DNA from: Cyrtodaria siliqua
Taxonomy: Eukaryota; Mollusca; Bivalvia; Adapedonta; Hiatellidae
DNA length: 64,000 nt
NCBI GenBank assembly: GCA_037043455.1
Contig: JAWPHD010003269.1
Span: 159,699 to 223,698, forward strand
Direction of reading: 5' to 3'
Part shown: positions 9,173-20,249 of the stretch, piece after piece
Position numbering within the stretch: the first letter of the stretch is position 1
Layout of the letters: every line of letters begins with the position of its first letter
Position numbers and translations under genes: made by a program
Notes under the pieces: model-generated
Database searches by the model: none
What the model was told of the DNA's origin: nothing
Seen by the model: the letters and a program-made list of their open reading frames with translations, nothing else

Positions 9173-10875
9173 TTAATTATTTGTTTCTTCAAGTCTCTGA
9201 GTCATTAGAATTGATTTTATTTCTTTGGGGAGCCTTTTATAGGCGTCTAGGCAGCAATATTTGACGAATTGCCGCTGTTTCATGAGCTCCAACGCCGTCG
9301 CCATCACAGACTCCAGATGGTATAGATCGGCATAATTGAGGATTGTCAAGACCTCGCGGTTGTTGGGACCACGGGGCACGCCACAAACATGGACGGTCTC
9401 AGTGAGTCTACCCTCGCTGTTGTTGGGACCACGGGGCACGCCAAAAACATGAACGGTCTCAGTGGGTATACCCTCGCTGTTGTTGGGACTACGGGGCACG
9501 CCACAAACAAGGACGGTCTCAGTGAGTCTACCCTCGCTGTTGTTGGGACCACGGGGCACGCCACAAACAAGGGCGGTCTGAGTGAGTCTTCCAAGCATAA
9601 TGGCTGCACATTCCAGAACTATCTTGTCTATCTGGTACTCGTGAGCCAATGGTAAAATCCGGCCCACGTGTTTTGCTGAAAATGGACATTTTTATCCTTA
9701 TACATTCATTTATGTCTATAAATTATTTCATTGACTAAATTATACTAAATTGTTTCATCTAGTTTGTGTTCATCAAATATACTAAATCGGTCGATATAAT
9801 AACTTTGCTAAATATGTATTGATGCGTGGTAAATTATGTTCAATATCTGAGTGAGCAAGAGAGGAAGAAAGCCGGAGTAAAAAAATGAATGTATGAATCG
9901 AACGAATAAATTGAATGTTGTTTAACGACACATCAACACATTATACGTTATTGAGGACCGCCCCTGTGAGAGGGGAATACTACATAGGGATCCGGGCATC
10001 TGCTCTACTCTTACTATGGTTTAGTTAACCTACTCGGAGAATGGACTTCCCACCCTTCGGATATGTGCGTATCCGACTGGAGAGGCTAACTGAAAGTGTC
10101 CAGGGAAACACACCTACAAGACTCGCCATTGATGCTTGAACCAGGTTCCTCCGGGTTCCAAGTCCACCGTTCAGACCACTGAGCCATGTCAGCTACTCGA
10201 ACGAACAATGAAATAATGATTATATGATCGTTGTTTGTGCACCAGAACATGTATGCCTCTTCAATTTTCAGATCAGGACAAACATATAAATAGAATGCCG
10301 TTACTAAATGTTTAAAAAACAAAAGGTGCTAGCGAATAAATCTTCTACAACCTGCTATTTATTTGTGACCAACGAACAGTTAACAATCTGCACGGTTAAC
10401 CTAGATCAGTAGAAATGCTGTATAATAATATGGTCTTACTTGTTAATTTCAATGGATCTCTAAGATCCAGTAGTTTTAGTAATTCTAGGAAATCTTTGTA
10501 TACTTTTCCAACCATTTTAACCGTGCCCGTGACCTTTTCTTGAAACTCTGACCTCATCATCTTTTCAAATACAGGTGAAGCGAACATGAGAAATGATTTC
10601 GAAACGTAGAGTTCTTGTCCACTGCCAAACTTAAGAGTTATTTCTTCGTCAGTAAACCCTGGTTTTACAAAGATGTCTTTATACTCAGGAACCGATGTTC
10701 CGCTCTCGGGAACTACGCTTGCAAAGATGTTTCTGTGCTCGGGAGTAGCGTCCGGGTCACGCTGCACTGTATGAGTTTTGGACATGGATTCATCGGCAGC
10801 TTTAATAGCTGAAATGTCTTCACCAACTGTATTCTCCATCAACGTATTCGAATCGCTTCGTATCTTCTTAGACAT
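9173..10875 (-). CDS. BTB/POZ domain protein, two coding exons, 312 aa, with a 4 x 20-aa repeat
   Basis: Coding exons are 10875-10440 and 9675-9173 (TAA stop). The intron has GT at 10439-10438 and AG at 9677-9676, phase 1; joining gives 939 nt in one frame. A further intron precedes: TATCTTTTCCAG ends at 10897, so the exon starts at 10896 and the first ATG is at 10875. Residues 1-65 look disordered. Residues about 66-173 form a BTB fold (KDIFVKPGFTDEEITLKFG, SKSFLMFASPVFEKMM, then ILPLAHEYQIDKIVLECAAIML across the splice). Residues 174-252 are four 20-aa units of the type RLTETVLVCGVPRGPNNSEG. The tail (LTILNYADLYHLESVMATAL) is helical, as after BTB domains. BTB proteins dimerise and often act as Cullin-3 adaptors or transcriptional cofactors; the specific role is unknown. 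The frame is intact despite the repeat, which splits the usual BTB-to-helical-tail junction. Confidence 0.82.
9360..9599. repeat. in-frame 60-bp coding minisatellite, four units
   Basis: Four copies of a 60-bp unit (plus-strand start TGTTGGGACCACGGGGCACG) differ at only a few positions. Because the unit is divisible by three and all minus-strand frames stay open, the array adds 20-aa blocks to the BTB protein. The opposite strand is also open, which is a shadow. Confidence 0.9.
9907..10196 (-). mobile_element. tRNA-derived SINE in the BTB intron
   Basis: On the minus strand the head has an A box-like TGGCTCAGTGG and a B box-like GGTTCAAGC. The tail ends GTGTTGATGTGTCGTTAAAC plus AACATTCAATT. 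It is flanked by the direct repeat TCGAACGAA at 9898-9906 and 10197-10205, consistent with LINE-driven insertion. The same 3' tail occurs at 48930-48995 and 55000-55060. Confidence 0.8.
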
Positions 10876-10906
10876 AGTTCTTTTAGTATCAGTAGCCTGG
10901 AAAAGA

Positions 10907-11989
10907 TATACACTGATCAAAATTCCTAATTAGTCACTATTTTTCTTAGTTGAAATATATTTTAGAACACATGTAGTTAAGTGATAGGTATTTTGTTTTG
11001 ACCAATAGTTTGTAAAATAGTTTTTTTTATTTAAATTGTTATATCTTTAGAGAGTTAACCTCCTTTTATATAAAAAACATGAAATGTGCTGATAAAACAC
11101 ATAACATGAATCGTGGTACGCTTAAAGACATAAACTTCTTAACTTGAGATTGGTAGGAAATAATATAAAAAAGCCATACAAATGTGACCCATTTATTGCC
11201 AATGTTCCGAACGTCTATAATAAAATGAAACGTGAATAATCCTAAATTACCTCATGTTAATTGAATATCGTTTGAAATTAAAATAACGTGGCCCGCCTTA
11301 ATTTCATTAAGCGATGGGAAAGCTTATATTAGCATGATTTTATAAATGATATTTTGTCAATAAAACATGTTCAAAAACATTTTTTACTGAAAAAATGCAA
11401 TAACCTGTTTAAATTACCTATTAAATGTTTTAATATTACAATATGCAAAGTTTTTAAGCCGAAATGAAGGTTTTATTTCATACCCCAGCCAACCCCGATT
11501 TCTCTTCTTAGAGAAGGGGTTGGATGGGGGTATGAATGTTACTACTCGGACCACGTAATGAAGTAACTGTAATTCAGTGTTAACCATGTTGACATTAAAT
11601 CTTTAGAAAATTTCTTTTGCAGACACATTGCAGTGGTAAAGCCAGTAAAAGATGTTCTGAAAATAATTTTTATTAACAGGTTTTAGAATTAGGAACATCG
11701 AAAGCTGCACGAATTCAATTAAAGTACTTAACATAATCCTAAGTACCTAATTGTATATAAGTGTTACAAATCGATATTGTTATTTTTACTGGTCCTTTGA
11801 GACCAACGAGATCAATATAGGTGGCTCATCACACAGCTTGCAATTGCCTCATCACACAGCAAATAATTCGGGCATTATTTTCTGTGTGATGAGGCAATTG
11901 CAGTTGTTTTCCGATGAACGCAGATAAAAATACATCAAACCCTTAACATAGTCTTAGGTGGATACTTAGTAATTTTGACTAGTATATAC
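10907..11989. mobile_element. Tc1/mariner-like non-autonomous element next to the BTB exon, copy 1
   Basis: The left end reads TATACACTGATCAAAATTCC then TAATTAGTCAC. The right end carries its imperfect complement, TTAGTAATTTTGACTAGTATA. Ends resemble those of the Tc1 element at 33829-37619 (TATACACTCAACAAAATTCC). No transposase is present. A diverged copy lies at 25051-25808. Internal hairpins occur at 11483-11537 and 11839-11902. Confidence 0.72.
11839..11902. repeat. hairpin, about 27-bp arms
   Basis: TGCAATTGCCTCATCACACA pairs with TGTGTGATGAGGCAATTGCA, separated by an ATTCGGGC-type loop. CTCATCACACAGC is also directly duplicated at 11825-11837. It could be a small fold-back inside the larger element. 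Confidence 0.85.
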
Positions 11990-12103
11990 ACATTTATAAA
12001 ACCTGATCTTGTTTGTTGTTTGGTCGTCGGTTCTACAGTTAGATCTTATTGTTTTAAACAAAAGTGTGTATATATAGCATGTCACAAACATTTAACTAAC
12101 GAT

Positions 12104-12560
12104 ACAAATGCGAACAGTGTATAATGGCAGGTGAACGGCGTATAATGACATGTGAATAGGTATAATGAATGGGGAACAGCGTACAGTGACATGCGAACAG
12201 AGTATAGTGGCATGTGAACAGGTAAAATGTTTGGAGAACAGTGTATAATGACATGTGAGCAGCGCATAATAGCATTTAAACAGCGTATAATGACATGTGA
12301 ACAACATATAATGACATTAGAACAGCAAATTATAGCATGTGAAATGCGCATGACAGGTGAACGACGTATACTGACATGTGAACAGCGTATAATGACATGT
12401 GAACAACATATAATGACATTAGAACAGCAATTTAATAATAACATGTGAAATGCACATGACAGGTGAACAAGTATAATTACATGTGAACAGTGTATAATGA
12501 CATGTGAACAGCGTATAATGGCATTTGAACAGCGCATAATGTGATTTGAATACACTATAA
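12104..12560. repeat. 21-bp minisatellite, about 22 units
   Basis: The unit is GTATAATGACATGTGAACAGC with many variants. Because 21 is divisible by three, both strands show long repetitive open frames (157 codons on minus). The heptapeptide-periodic translations (RCSHVII) are a by-product and not evidence of a gene. Confidence 0.9.
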
Positions 12561-13556
12561 TGAACTATTAACAGCGTACAGTGTAAGATGGTCTTTTAAC
12601 CAAGAACAACGCGTTTAATGGTGTTATGTAATACGAACAGCGTATACTGGATTATGGATGTGTCAACCACGGATAATGAAACATCAGTCCAGCCTCTAGA
12701 GTGGCGTTCTGCAATTCTGGATACATCTTGAGGTGTTTCTAATTACGTTTTTATGTATATATTTTTACAATAACATATACGTGTACGTTTCGTAATTTCT
12801 CAGGATATGAACTTTATTGTTAGAGATTTCCTTTTGATGGGATGTATTTCTATTGACACTTAGTTCTTGAGCTGGCTGTAGACTCCCCTTCCCCCCTCTC
12901 TCTCCCCACAAAGGGGGGATTTTGTAGGGTATGATTTTCTGAAAGAACCTACATTAAGCTCCAAAATGAGACATGTGTGCTATCTGAGCGTTGGGGCTTT
13001 AGTGAGTTTTGGTGGAAAACGTTGCGTTTTTAGACAAAAATCGCCGAAATCTGGAATTATTTTTTAGAAAAAGAATGGAATATATTAGAACCAATTTGAG
13101 TTGATAGAATCTTTTCTCGGAAAGAAATGTTGCATACCCTCGATCCCAGCACTGCGAAGAAGGCAATTTGAGTTAACATCGTTTTGATTGAATGCAACTC
13201 TTACAACAAAGATATATGTCCCAGTTAGTAATTTCATTTTCACCGGTAGGCGCGATAGTTCATGTGTTTATTCAATATTGGATAGATTCTTCCTGGAGTA
13301 TACGCTTCTTTGTTCATAATTATATTTTAATGATTTGTAGAGATGTGAAGTACCCACTACATTATTTCTTGCGACTTGTGCTACTTGTTTATACACAGTC
13401 GTTTTCTCATTTGTGCTTTGACAATGGGTTGTTTAAAATTTATATCTCCTAGTTCATATTTTTATAGTAAGTTCTTTATTTCTATAAACCAACTCGTACT
13501 TCTTAACGATTTGAGAGTTATCTGTCGTCTGGCATACTGGATTATTGCTGAAGACA
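12561..13556. other. no gene recognised
   Basis: AT-rich; a pyrimidine tract at 12880-12910. Overlapping short frames at 13192-13651 have no recognisable motifs. Confidence 0.5.
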
Positions 13557-14007
13557 TATACTGTAATGCAAAAGAAACGCAACACGGGAATTTGCGCTAT
13601 ATATTGTATGTAAATATGCTGCTTTTAATCGAATGGTACATGGCTACGTAAGACCTTACCTTTCGGAAAAAAAACCTAAAACAACACATAATACAGCAAA
13701 AGTATTCCTTCAAAGTTTCAATATTGACAGAGTACGCGTTTGGCTCAAGCATGTGAGCAAATTTAGGATGCAAACATTTGCAAACTCTTTACGTTAAACC
13801 GGCTCAGTTTTTCATAGAACATTTATGAATTTGTAGTGTGATTAAAACGTCTACAACATCACAGTTGTGTCCTTTCTCTAACTAACTGCACTTTTTTTTA
13901 CAAAACATCTTGGGATTTCCTTGGAATATATATGGAATTAAGTGTGCAGTATATACAATATATAGCGTAAATTCCCGTGTCGCGTTTCTTTTTCATTTCA
14001 GTATATA
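13557..14007 (+). mobile_element. MITE, TATACTGAAA family, best-preserved copy
   Basis: Starts TATACTGTAATGCAAAAGAA and ends TTTTTCATTTCAGTATA. Terminal inverted repeats of about 50 bp include CGGGAATTTGCGCTATATAT. It has TA at each boundary, a 450-bp length and no coding sequence. Inner landmarks are ATCGAATGGTACATGGCTAC and GTTTGGCTCAAGCATGTGAG. Confidence 0.85.
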
Positions 14008-14149
14008 TTGATGAGATGTAATGAGGTTTGAGGGTCAAATCCCGTCGTGCCATGTAATCCTGCCGATAAAAGACTGTGACAGGTTCTCCTGGCATTTTAT
14101 ATGTTTGCGTTTGTTGTATCTGTTGAACTATCATATATTGTTTCGATCT

Positions 14150-14690
14150 TTATAGTCCCGGATGTGTTGAGGATTTGACTTTTGGCATTTCCTTATTATT
14201 CATTGTGTAAGTTGTAGGTGCATGTATGCATTCTGTCCTTTTATTATGTTTCGTATGTTGCTCAACGATTACATTTTTTTCTGGTTGTAGTTTATATCTT
14301 TGTTTATGGCTTAAGTCATATGTCATATTGTTCAACACCAGAGCATCGTCTTGAGCTGTACAGCTTACTATTACATTGCATGCGCATGCAGTCACTGGAC
14401 ACTCAGTATCTCCTACTTTCACACCTTATCCAGAATACTGCAATTAATCTATGTAATAACGGGTCCACATATATTTTATAACGGTCTGCACTCATAATCC
14501 GTCCTTGCCTTAAACCTTGTTCTGTTAAAAATGAGTCTGAAATCACACCCTTCCATTTGTTGGCTGGGCTTGCATTTGTGTAAAGTCTACTGTTGATAAG
14601 AGTGCAGTGTGAATCATCAATCACTGATGATTTTTTTTTATGATAAACAACATCAACAGCTGATTTTGCATCTAATACTACTAATATAAA
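14150..14690 (-). pseudogene. LINE-type reverse transcriptase fragment with a destroyed catalytic motif
   Basis: On the minus strand from about 14690 the frame reads VLDAKSAVDVVYH (RT motif A, catalytic Asp), then FLTEQGLRQGRIMSADRYK (motif B). After a frameshift near 14410-14424 it reads GDTECPVTACACNVIVS. In functional non-LTR RTs this last position is A/FxDD, here replaced by ACN. The following YDLSHKQRYKLQPEKNVIVE fits the segment after motif C. The element is therefore dead. Flanking endonuclease and 3' parts are not seen. Confidence 0.8.
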
Positions 14691-15295
14691 GAGGTTTTGT
14701 TAGACTTAACAATCTCTGCGAGACTCTTCTACTAGCAATGCAGCGTTTATCGGAGAAGTTCATACAGAAAATCCTTTCTAATGAACATTGCTTCTTGTCC
14801 GTTTTGTTTTTATTCAGCTGCCTTCGGTAGCTGATCCTTATATAGGTTTTGTAATTGTCTATGGTTAACAGATTGTGAATCATTTAGTTGGCGACACGCA
14901 TGCTTTACAACTTGAATGTCTAAACAACTTGAATGGTATAAACATATATTTTGGAACGTTCAAATTTTCGTAGATCCGTCTACTCAGTGTAGAAGGCGGC
15001 AATGTTTCCGGGATGTTGATGTGTCCGGGATGTGTACGGAGCAGAATGAAATCGTAAGTGCAACTGAATTTAATCGCAAGTATTGGAATGGAATAATTGC
15101 AACTCTTTAAAAGTATTTTCATGGATGAAGATCCATGACATTTATTGAATCCATGAATATATAACGACAAAGTTTAGCGTTATATCGGTTTTATTTATAA
15201 TGGCAAAAAGAAGCGAAAAAGAGTCAAATCAGCTTGTCCACACTTAAAACTGATTTTTGATTTTTTTTATCTATTTGCATTTGAATGCATCAGAA
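14691..15295. other. no gene recognised
   Basis: Short frames on both strands without family motifs. It may be decayed retroelement sequence upstream of the RT fragment. Confidence 0.4.
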
Positions 15296-15304
15296 AATTA
15301 AATT

Positions 15305-15328
15305 CTGATGAAGGCTGTCAAGCCGAAA
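15305..15328 (+). ncRNA. hammerhead-ribozyme-like core
   Basis: CTGATGA (15305-15311), a 4-bp stem GGCT/AGCC with a GTCA loop (15313-15324), then GAAA (15325-15328) match the conserved hammerhead core. Such cores, in the form CTGATGA..GAAACG, are reported in Penelope-like retroelements. Stems I and III and a cleavage site are not convincing here, so it is either decayed or a chance match. Confidence 0.35.
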
Positions 15329-16096
15329 CGTTTAAAGTATGTGTTGTTAGTTTTGTTTAACTATCATTAAGGCTTATATTAATATAAGACCTCTGCCAAT
15401 TTTCACAGTGAACACTATTAACGCATCCATTGCGTAGGTGTTGCATTTGATAAAAACAGCAACACTTATTTCAGCTTGATAACTCTCAGATTTTCATTAA
15501 TTATACAAACAATTGTTTGCATTCCTATCAGTTCACAAGCCAACAGTCATGTTTAACTACTTATCGGCAGATTTTTTACGCGTGCGTAAAACCTTTCTTG
15601 TAAATAATATCTTGCATTGATGATTTCCGCGTTTTCTAGTTATGCCCCGAAGGGAGGCCCCGAAAGGGAGGCATATTGTAGTCGCACCGTCCGTCCGTCA
15701 GTCAGTCCGTCAGTCCGTCCGTACAATCATGTCCGGTAAATAACGGTGGACCCTGTGAAAGGTGATATTCTCTTACATAGATAACTTTTTCCTGTGCTAC
15801 GGTTTTGGAAGATTTTTAACCAGTTGCATCATTCTTGGAAGTGTGTTGGAGTGGAGGTTCTCGGATATCCATAGGGTTATCTTGAAAAGTGAAGTCTATA
15901 GTAATTAACTATAGGTTCATCTTGGCGAGTAGAGTCTATGTTCGGATCTTCGTGGTTTTCATGTTGATGCCTTGTTTGTCACTATTGCATTTATTTGATT
16001 ATATTGATATTTCAAGATTGTTTATTTGGTCATCAACAAATCAACATTTTGAAATTTTAGCTTTGGTCATGTGAAAAGTTATCATGTTATTGCTGA
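15329..16096. other. no gene recognised; GTCCGTC-rich repeat start at 15640-15730
   Basis: GAAGGGAGGCCCCGAAAGGGAGGC is followed by repeated GTCCGTC words. This has the look of the 5' end of another tandem-repeat element. Confidence 0.5.
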
Positions 16097-16325
16097 CTAC
16101 TTTCTGAGACACTGACATAGTTCAACATAGTGACCCTGTGAGAGATTGGTTCCACTTGTAACTGTAGAGAGTGGGGTGGCATTCCACAGTTGAATGGCCC
16201 TTGGTGGAAATTGACCATGTGTTATACTGGAATGGATGTTTATCTCTAGTCTGTCGAGTTTGGTGCTGGATTTCTCCAAGACACTGTGCCTTATCGCCCG
16301 TGAATAGATTACTATGAGTTTGGGG
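16097..16325 (-). pseudogene. C-terminal tail of a non-LTR retrotransposon RT
   Basis: The minus strand encodes YSRAIRHS, then ITHGQFPPRAIQLWNATPL and STVTSGTNLSQ. This is the usual end of LINE RT proteins (tRxHs....ffPRti..WNsLP). Only about 70 codons remain, with no RT core upstream. Confidence 0.75.
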
Positions 16326-16488
16326 TTGATCTCTTACTGACGTGACTTTTGTTCCTCCAACGTATTAAGATGTTTTACTTATTTAGCTAATTACTTCTGT
16401 GATATTCGTTTATTTACGCGGCGTCAAGTTGTGAGTTGTTAGACTGTTGTGAACTTGTATTAAGTTCATTGAATTCTAAAATTAGGTT

Positions 16489-16503
16489 GTGTGTGTGTGT
16501 GTG

Positions 16504-16535
<32 letters not shown>

Positions 16536-16537
16536 CG
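16489..16537 (+). repeat. (TG)n microsatellite
   Basis: About 24 dinucleotides with two interruptions (TGCG). Confidence 0.95.
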
Positions 16538-16674
16538 TTTGTGATAGGAATACCTTTTTGTGGTAATTTTTAGCGAAACAGTGGATGGGAAAACATTCAT
16601 AAGTGTTGTGAACAGTAATAATAAACTGGTCAGACAAGTTACACCTCACTGAATTCTAAAATTAGATTGGGTGT

Positions 16675-17190
16675 GTGATGAAAAGATGGGCCCTATTGGT
16701 TTTGAGGTCAGTAGGTCAAAGGTCAAGGTCACCATTACCTGATCATAAAAATCATATTGCACCCATCTTGACTCAAACGGTAAAGTGGGGAATGGGGATG
16801 TGGTGGAAAATTGAAGGTCTCTGTATTATTTTAGTGAAAAGTCAGAAAAGGAGTGACATATTTGCTTCTACCACTTCTTCTTCAAAATAAAATCTCTTAA
16901 AGGTTTTGGCATCATCTTACATTTAGTGTAGTTATTTTTCAGTCACGTGGGAATAACACTGCTTGACATGACGGCTTGTTGCACTAGTTGATCCTCAAGA
17001 CTGGAACGATATTGCTTGTTTAGTAACAACAGGAACATGTCTGTTGTTGTATTGTGTAATGCTAAAAGTAAAAGTAGTTGGGTCAGCTAATCAAAGGAGG
17101 AGGGTAAATCACAGCCATGGGCCTTTATACAGTCAACTGCAGAATAAAGCTGCCTAAAGGAAATAACGTGTCTTTTATCCTATGTATAGT
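16675..17190. other. no gene; short GTCAAGGTCAC-type repeat remnant
   Basis: GTCAAAGGTCAAGGTCACC at about 16715 is the word seen repeatedly in the 31-33 kb arrays. The rest is unremarkable. Confidence 0.45.
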
Positions 17191-17765
17191 AATAAATGGT
17201 TGTCTGTGACTTGATATGTGCATTTTTCTATCAGACATTTACAACCAGCATTTGATATCTTTTAGCTTGAGTTTTACCTTATGGACCATTGTGCAATGGG
17301 ATTTTTATGACGAGCAAAGAGGAAAGTGTCGACGACTAAAGAGTCTTACGTTATAGCAGTGATGTCAACAACTGAATAGTAGCAGTGTCTCCTGAAGATA
17401 AATGCATTTCATCCATTGTATATTAAGTGGTTGTCTGTGACTGATAGTGCATTTTTTGTCAGATATTAACAACCAGCATTGGATAAGTACACAAACATCT
17501 TTTAGCTTTATTTTTTCCGTATGGACCATTGTGCAATGGGATTTTTATGACGAGCAAAGAGGAAAGTGTCAACGACTGAAAAGTCTTACGTTATAGCAGT
17601 GATGTCAACAACTGAAGAGGTCTTATATAATAGCAGTGATGTCAACAACTGAAGAGTAGCAGTGTCTCCTCAGATAAATGCGTCCATCCATTGTATATTA
17701 AGTGGTTGTCTGTGACTGATAGTGCATTTTCTCTGTCAGACATTAACAACCAGCATTGGATGGTA
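17190..17765 (+). repeat. tandem repeat of about 260 bp, 2.5 units
   Basis: Units share GGTTGTCTGTGACT, TGGACCATTGTGCAATGGGA, GACGAGCAAAGAGGAAAGTG and TTATAGCAGTGATGTCAACA. The last word is repeated an extra time near 17630. Confidence 0.85.
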
Positions 17766-17963
17766 CAACCATGCATCATTTACAATGGGTTACACACGGA
17801 TAAAATCGTTGGATTTGATTTCTTCAATAAATGGCACTAAATATGAACATACAGTATGGAACTTACCTTCTCATTTGACTGCAGATGTGTCTAATTAAAG
17901 TCTCTATCCCGCCCGTCATCATAACAGATGCTCACCATTTCAAAACCTAATGACGACAAGGTA

Positions 17964-18150
17964 ACTTACATATTTTGAGAATCCAAACTCTATAGCCATG
18001 ATACAAACGGCTTTAACCAACCAGTCCAAACCCCAGAACTGGAGCCCATGAAAAAACATATATAATTTTAATCGGCACATATTCATTATGATATGACCTG
18101 AACACCTGGATAGAGTTTTGATAAACGGTTTTGTAGTGTAATATTTGCCA
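17964..18150 (-). repeat. dispersed repeat, inverse copy of 2560-2790
   Basis: Shared text includes ACATATTTTGAGAATCCAAA, CAGTCCAAACCC and TGAACACCTGGATAGAGTTT. Confidence 0.7.
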
Positions 18151-18759
18151 TTATTTGCCGGGTTTGTTTATTTAAATAATTCATATAAATAACTCGTAAT
18201 TTTCCCATGGTTTGTAATACTATTTATTATACCTCACATAAAACTTCCATGCTAATCCCCATAGACAACAATGTGAAATTTCTTAGCATCTGACGCGAGG
18301 GTGATATTGCAGGGTGATAGTTAAAAACATTATCGCATGCGCAGCTTTGATGCGCATTGGTGTGAGAACTGTTTCGACGACGTCATCGGCTCAGACTACT
18401 GGTATGGTGAAATTGTTATTTTTAACTCATCATAACTCAAAAATAATTTACCGATTTCAATAAACTACCACTCATTTCTTTAGTTATTTCCAATTCAATG
18501 ATATAACTTTTTTCATAGCAACTTTTTTGAAAAAAATCTATATCCAGCAAAGCGTACTGAAAATGAACCTTACTTCGGCCCGAGGGGGTTTCGGTATAAT
18601 TAAATAAATATCACATTCATGAGAGGGTGATAGTAAGAATGTTCACCCTTCGGATATTGATCATTACCCTCGGATTTGCCTCGCGTGATAATGCAACACG
18701 TAAACAGAGTGCCATTGTGACATAAATGCGACATGATACTATTGGCAGAATACCAGGAA

Positions 18760-19130
18760 AACTGGCCATTATATCTTTATAAAACGTTTGTAGCGACTAC
18801 TTCTTGAAAACTATAAGTGATCTTGATATGGGACTTTTTCTAAAATGATCAGCATGACATGATGTTGGTTTGTTGAAAATCATTTTGATTTGACGTTAAA
18901 CATGGCTGCCAGCGGCCATCTTTGTTTACATAGTTACATGGTTATAAACACTTGTAGCGACTACTCCTCTGAAATTACTTTGACAAATGACGAGTTGTCA
19001 TGAAACTTCACAGGAATGTTGCTTTTGATATCATTTATTGATCAGGTCGGCCGGAAATTCAAGATGGCCACCATGGCTAAAAATAGACTTTAAAAAAAAA
19101 AAGAATTAGCGACTACTTCTCAAAAAAAAA
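18760..19130 (+). repeat. truncated copy of the 23-24 kb Helentron-like element
   Basis: Contains TTGTAGCGACTACTTCTTGA, GATATGGGACTTTTTCTAAA, CATGGCTGCCAGCGGCCATC and CAAGATGGCCACCATGGC, all found in the 23169-24353 units. Confidence 0.85.
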
Positions 19131-20029
19131 ATGTGATATAGATTTGGAACCTTACCAATGGTATGTCGATTTATATGAGTACAATGGATCTATCAAACTA
19201 CAACATTTCATATGAACGTCTTAGCTCACTCAGGTAAGAGTTAACATAATGATTTACCTACCATATCTGTAATTGTTCCATCTAAAAGTGAATTTTAGAA
19301 GAAAAGGTCCCAACAAAAAAATGTAGGGTCATCAGTTTGAAATAAGGGTGGAAATCTTTATAACATATTATATTGCGTTATTTGGATTGTATTAGTCCAC
19401 AACTTTTACATTAAAGTTTTATTTAGGTGATCGACTGCGCTGAGGCGGGGCATCCGTGTCACATGAACACATTTTCTAGTTTATGCCGTGAATAATACAT
19501 TTGACATAAAAACATACTGAAGTTCGCATAATATTTCTTATGTATACGTAAAATAATTCATACCATTACACTTTACTGTTGTAGGTTTTATTTTTCTTAC
19601 CAAAGAATGTCTTCAGTGTGAAAGTCAGCAGCAGATGCAAGCACTTGATGAAATATTGTAGAAATACCAAGCATATCCTAAATCACTATCAGTAAATCAC
19701 TATCAGTAATTAATACACTGGAATAGTTTCATGTGATAGCGAGAGATTCTATGTCCCACTTCCTCTCGTTTTGACATTTTTGGAAGGTTTCAAGCTGTGG
19801 CATTGCTGTCGTGGTACAACTTTCTAAACGTGAGTTCTCCTCTGTGGTGATGTGGTAGAGTATATTCTACCCCAAATGCTATGGATCATCAAGACCATGA
19901 TGACATTGTCATCCGTGCCATCGAGAGTGATTAATATAAGCTATAATAAAAGCTGTATAGCTTGTTTCGTAATTAATGTAAAAACAGTAAAGTTTATACA
20001 TTTTATTTATGCGTAAAGTTTGAATGTCG
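19131..20029. other. no gene recognised
   Basis: AT-rich intergenic sequence. Near 19690 the 13-bp word AAATCACTATCAG is duplicated. Confidence 0.45.
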
Positions 20030-20245
20030 AATGCAGGGCTATGTTCGAATGTTGGAATGCAGTGCTTGGTCCCAATGTTGAAAGCATGGCTGAGTATGAA
20101 TGGTGAATGCAGGGCTGACTTTGAATGTTAAATGCAAGGCTAGTTCAAAATGTTCGAATGTAGCAACGCAGGGCTAGGTCAGAATGTTCAATGTTGGAAC
20201 GCAGGTCTAGGTCAGAATTTTGAAACGCAGGGTTAGGTCTGAATT
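20030..20245 (+). repeat. degenerate 25-33-bp tandem repeat
   Basis: About eight imperfect units around GAATGCAGGGCTAGGTCAGAATGTT. Unit length varies and no frame is maintained. Confidence 0.8.
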
Positions 20246-20249
20246 GTGA

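Noticed and set aside
9389..9655. Plus-strand frame through the 60-bp array
   Set aside because: Shadow of the BTB exon repeat; no start context or domain.
12082..12555. 157-codon minus-strand frame with heptapeptide repeats
   Set aside because: It is the translation of a 21-bp minisatellite; several frames on both strands stay open because the period is divisible by three.
18292..18697. Possible fold-back with GCGAGGGTGAT ends
   Set aside because: Only scattered short inverse words (CGCGAGGGTGAT, ATTACCCTCGG, CCTCGCG); they do not align as terminal repeats.
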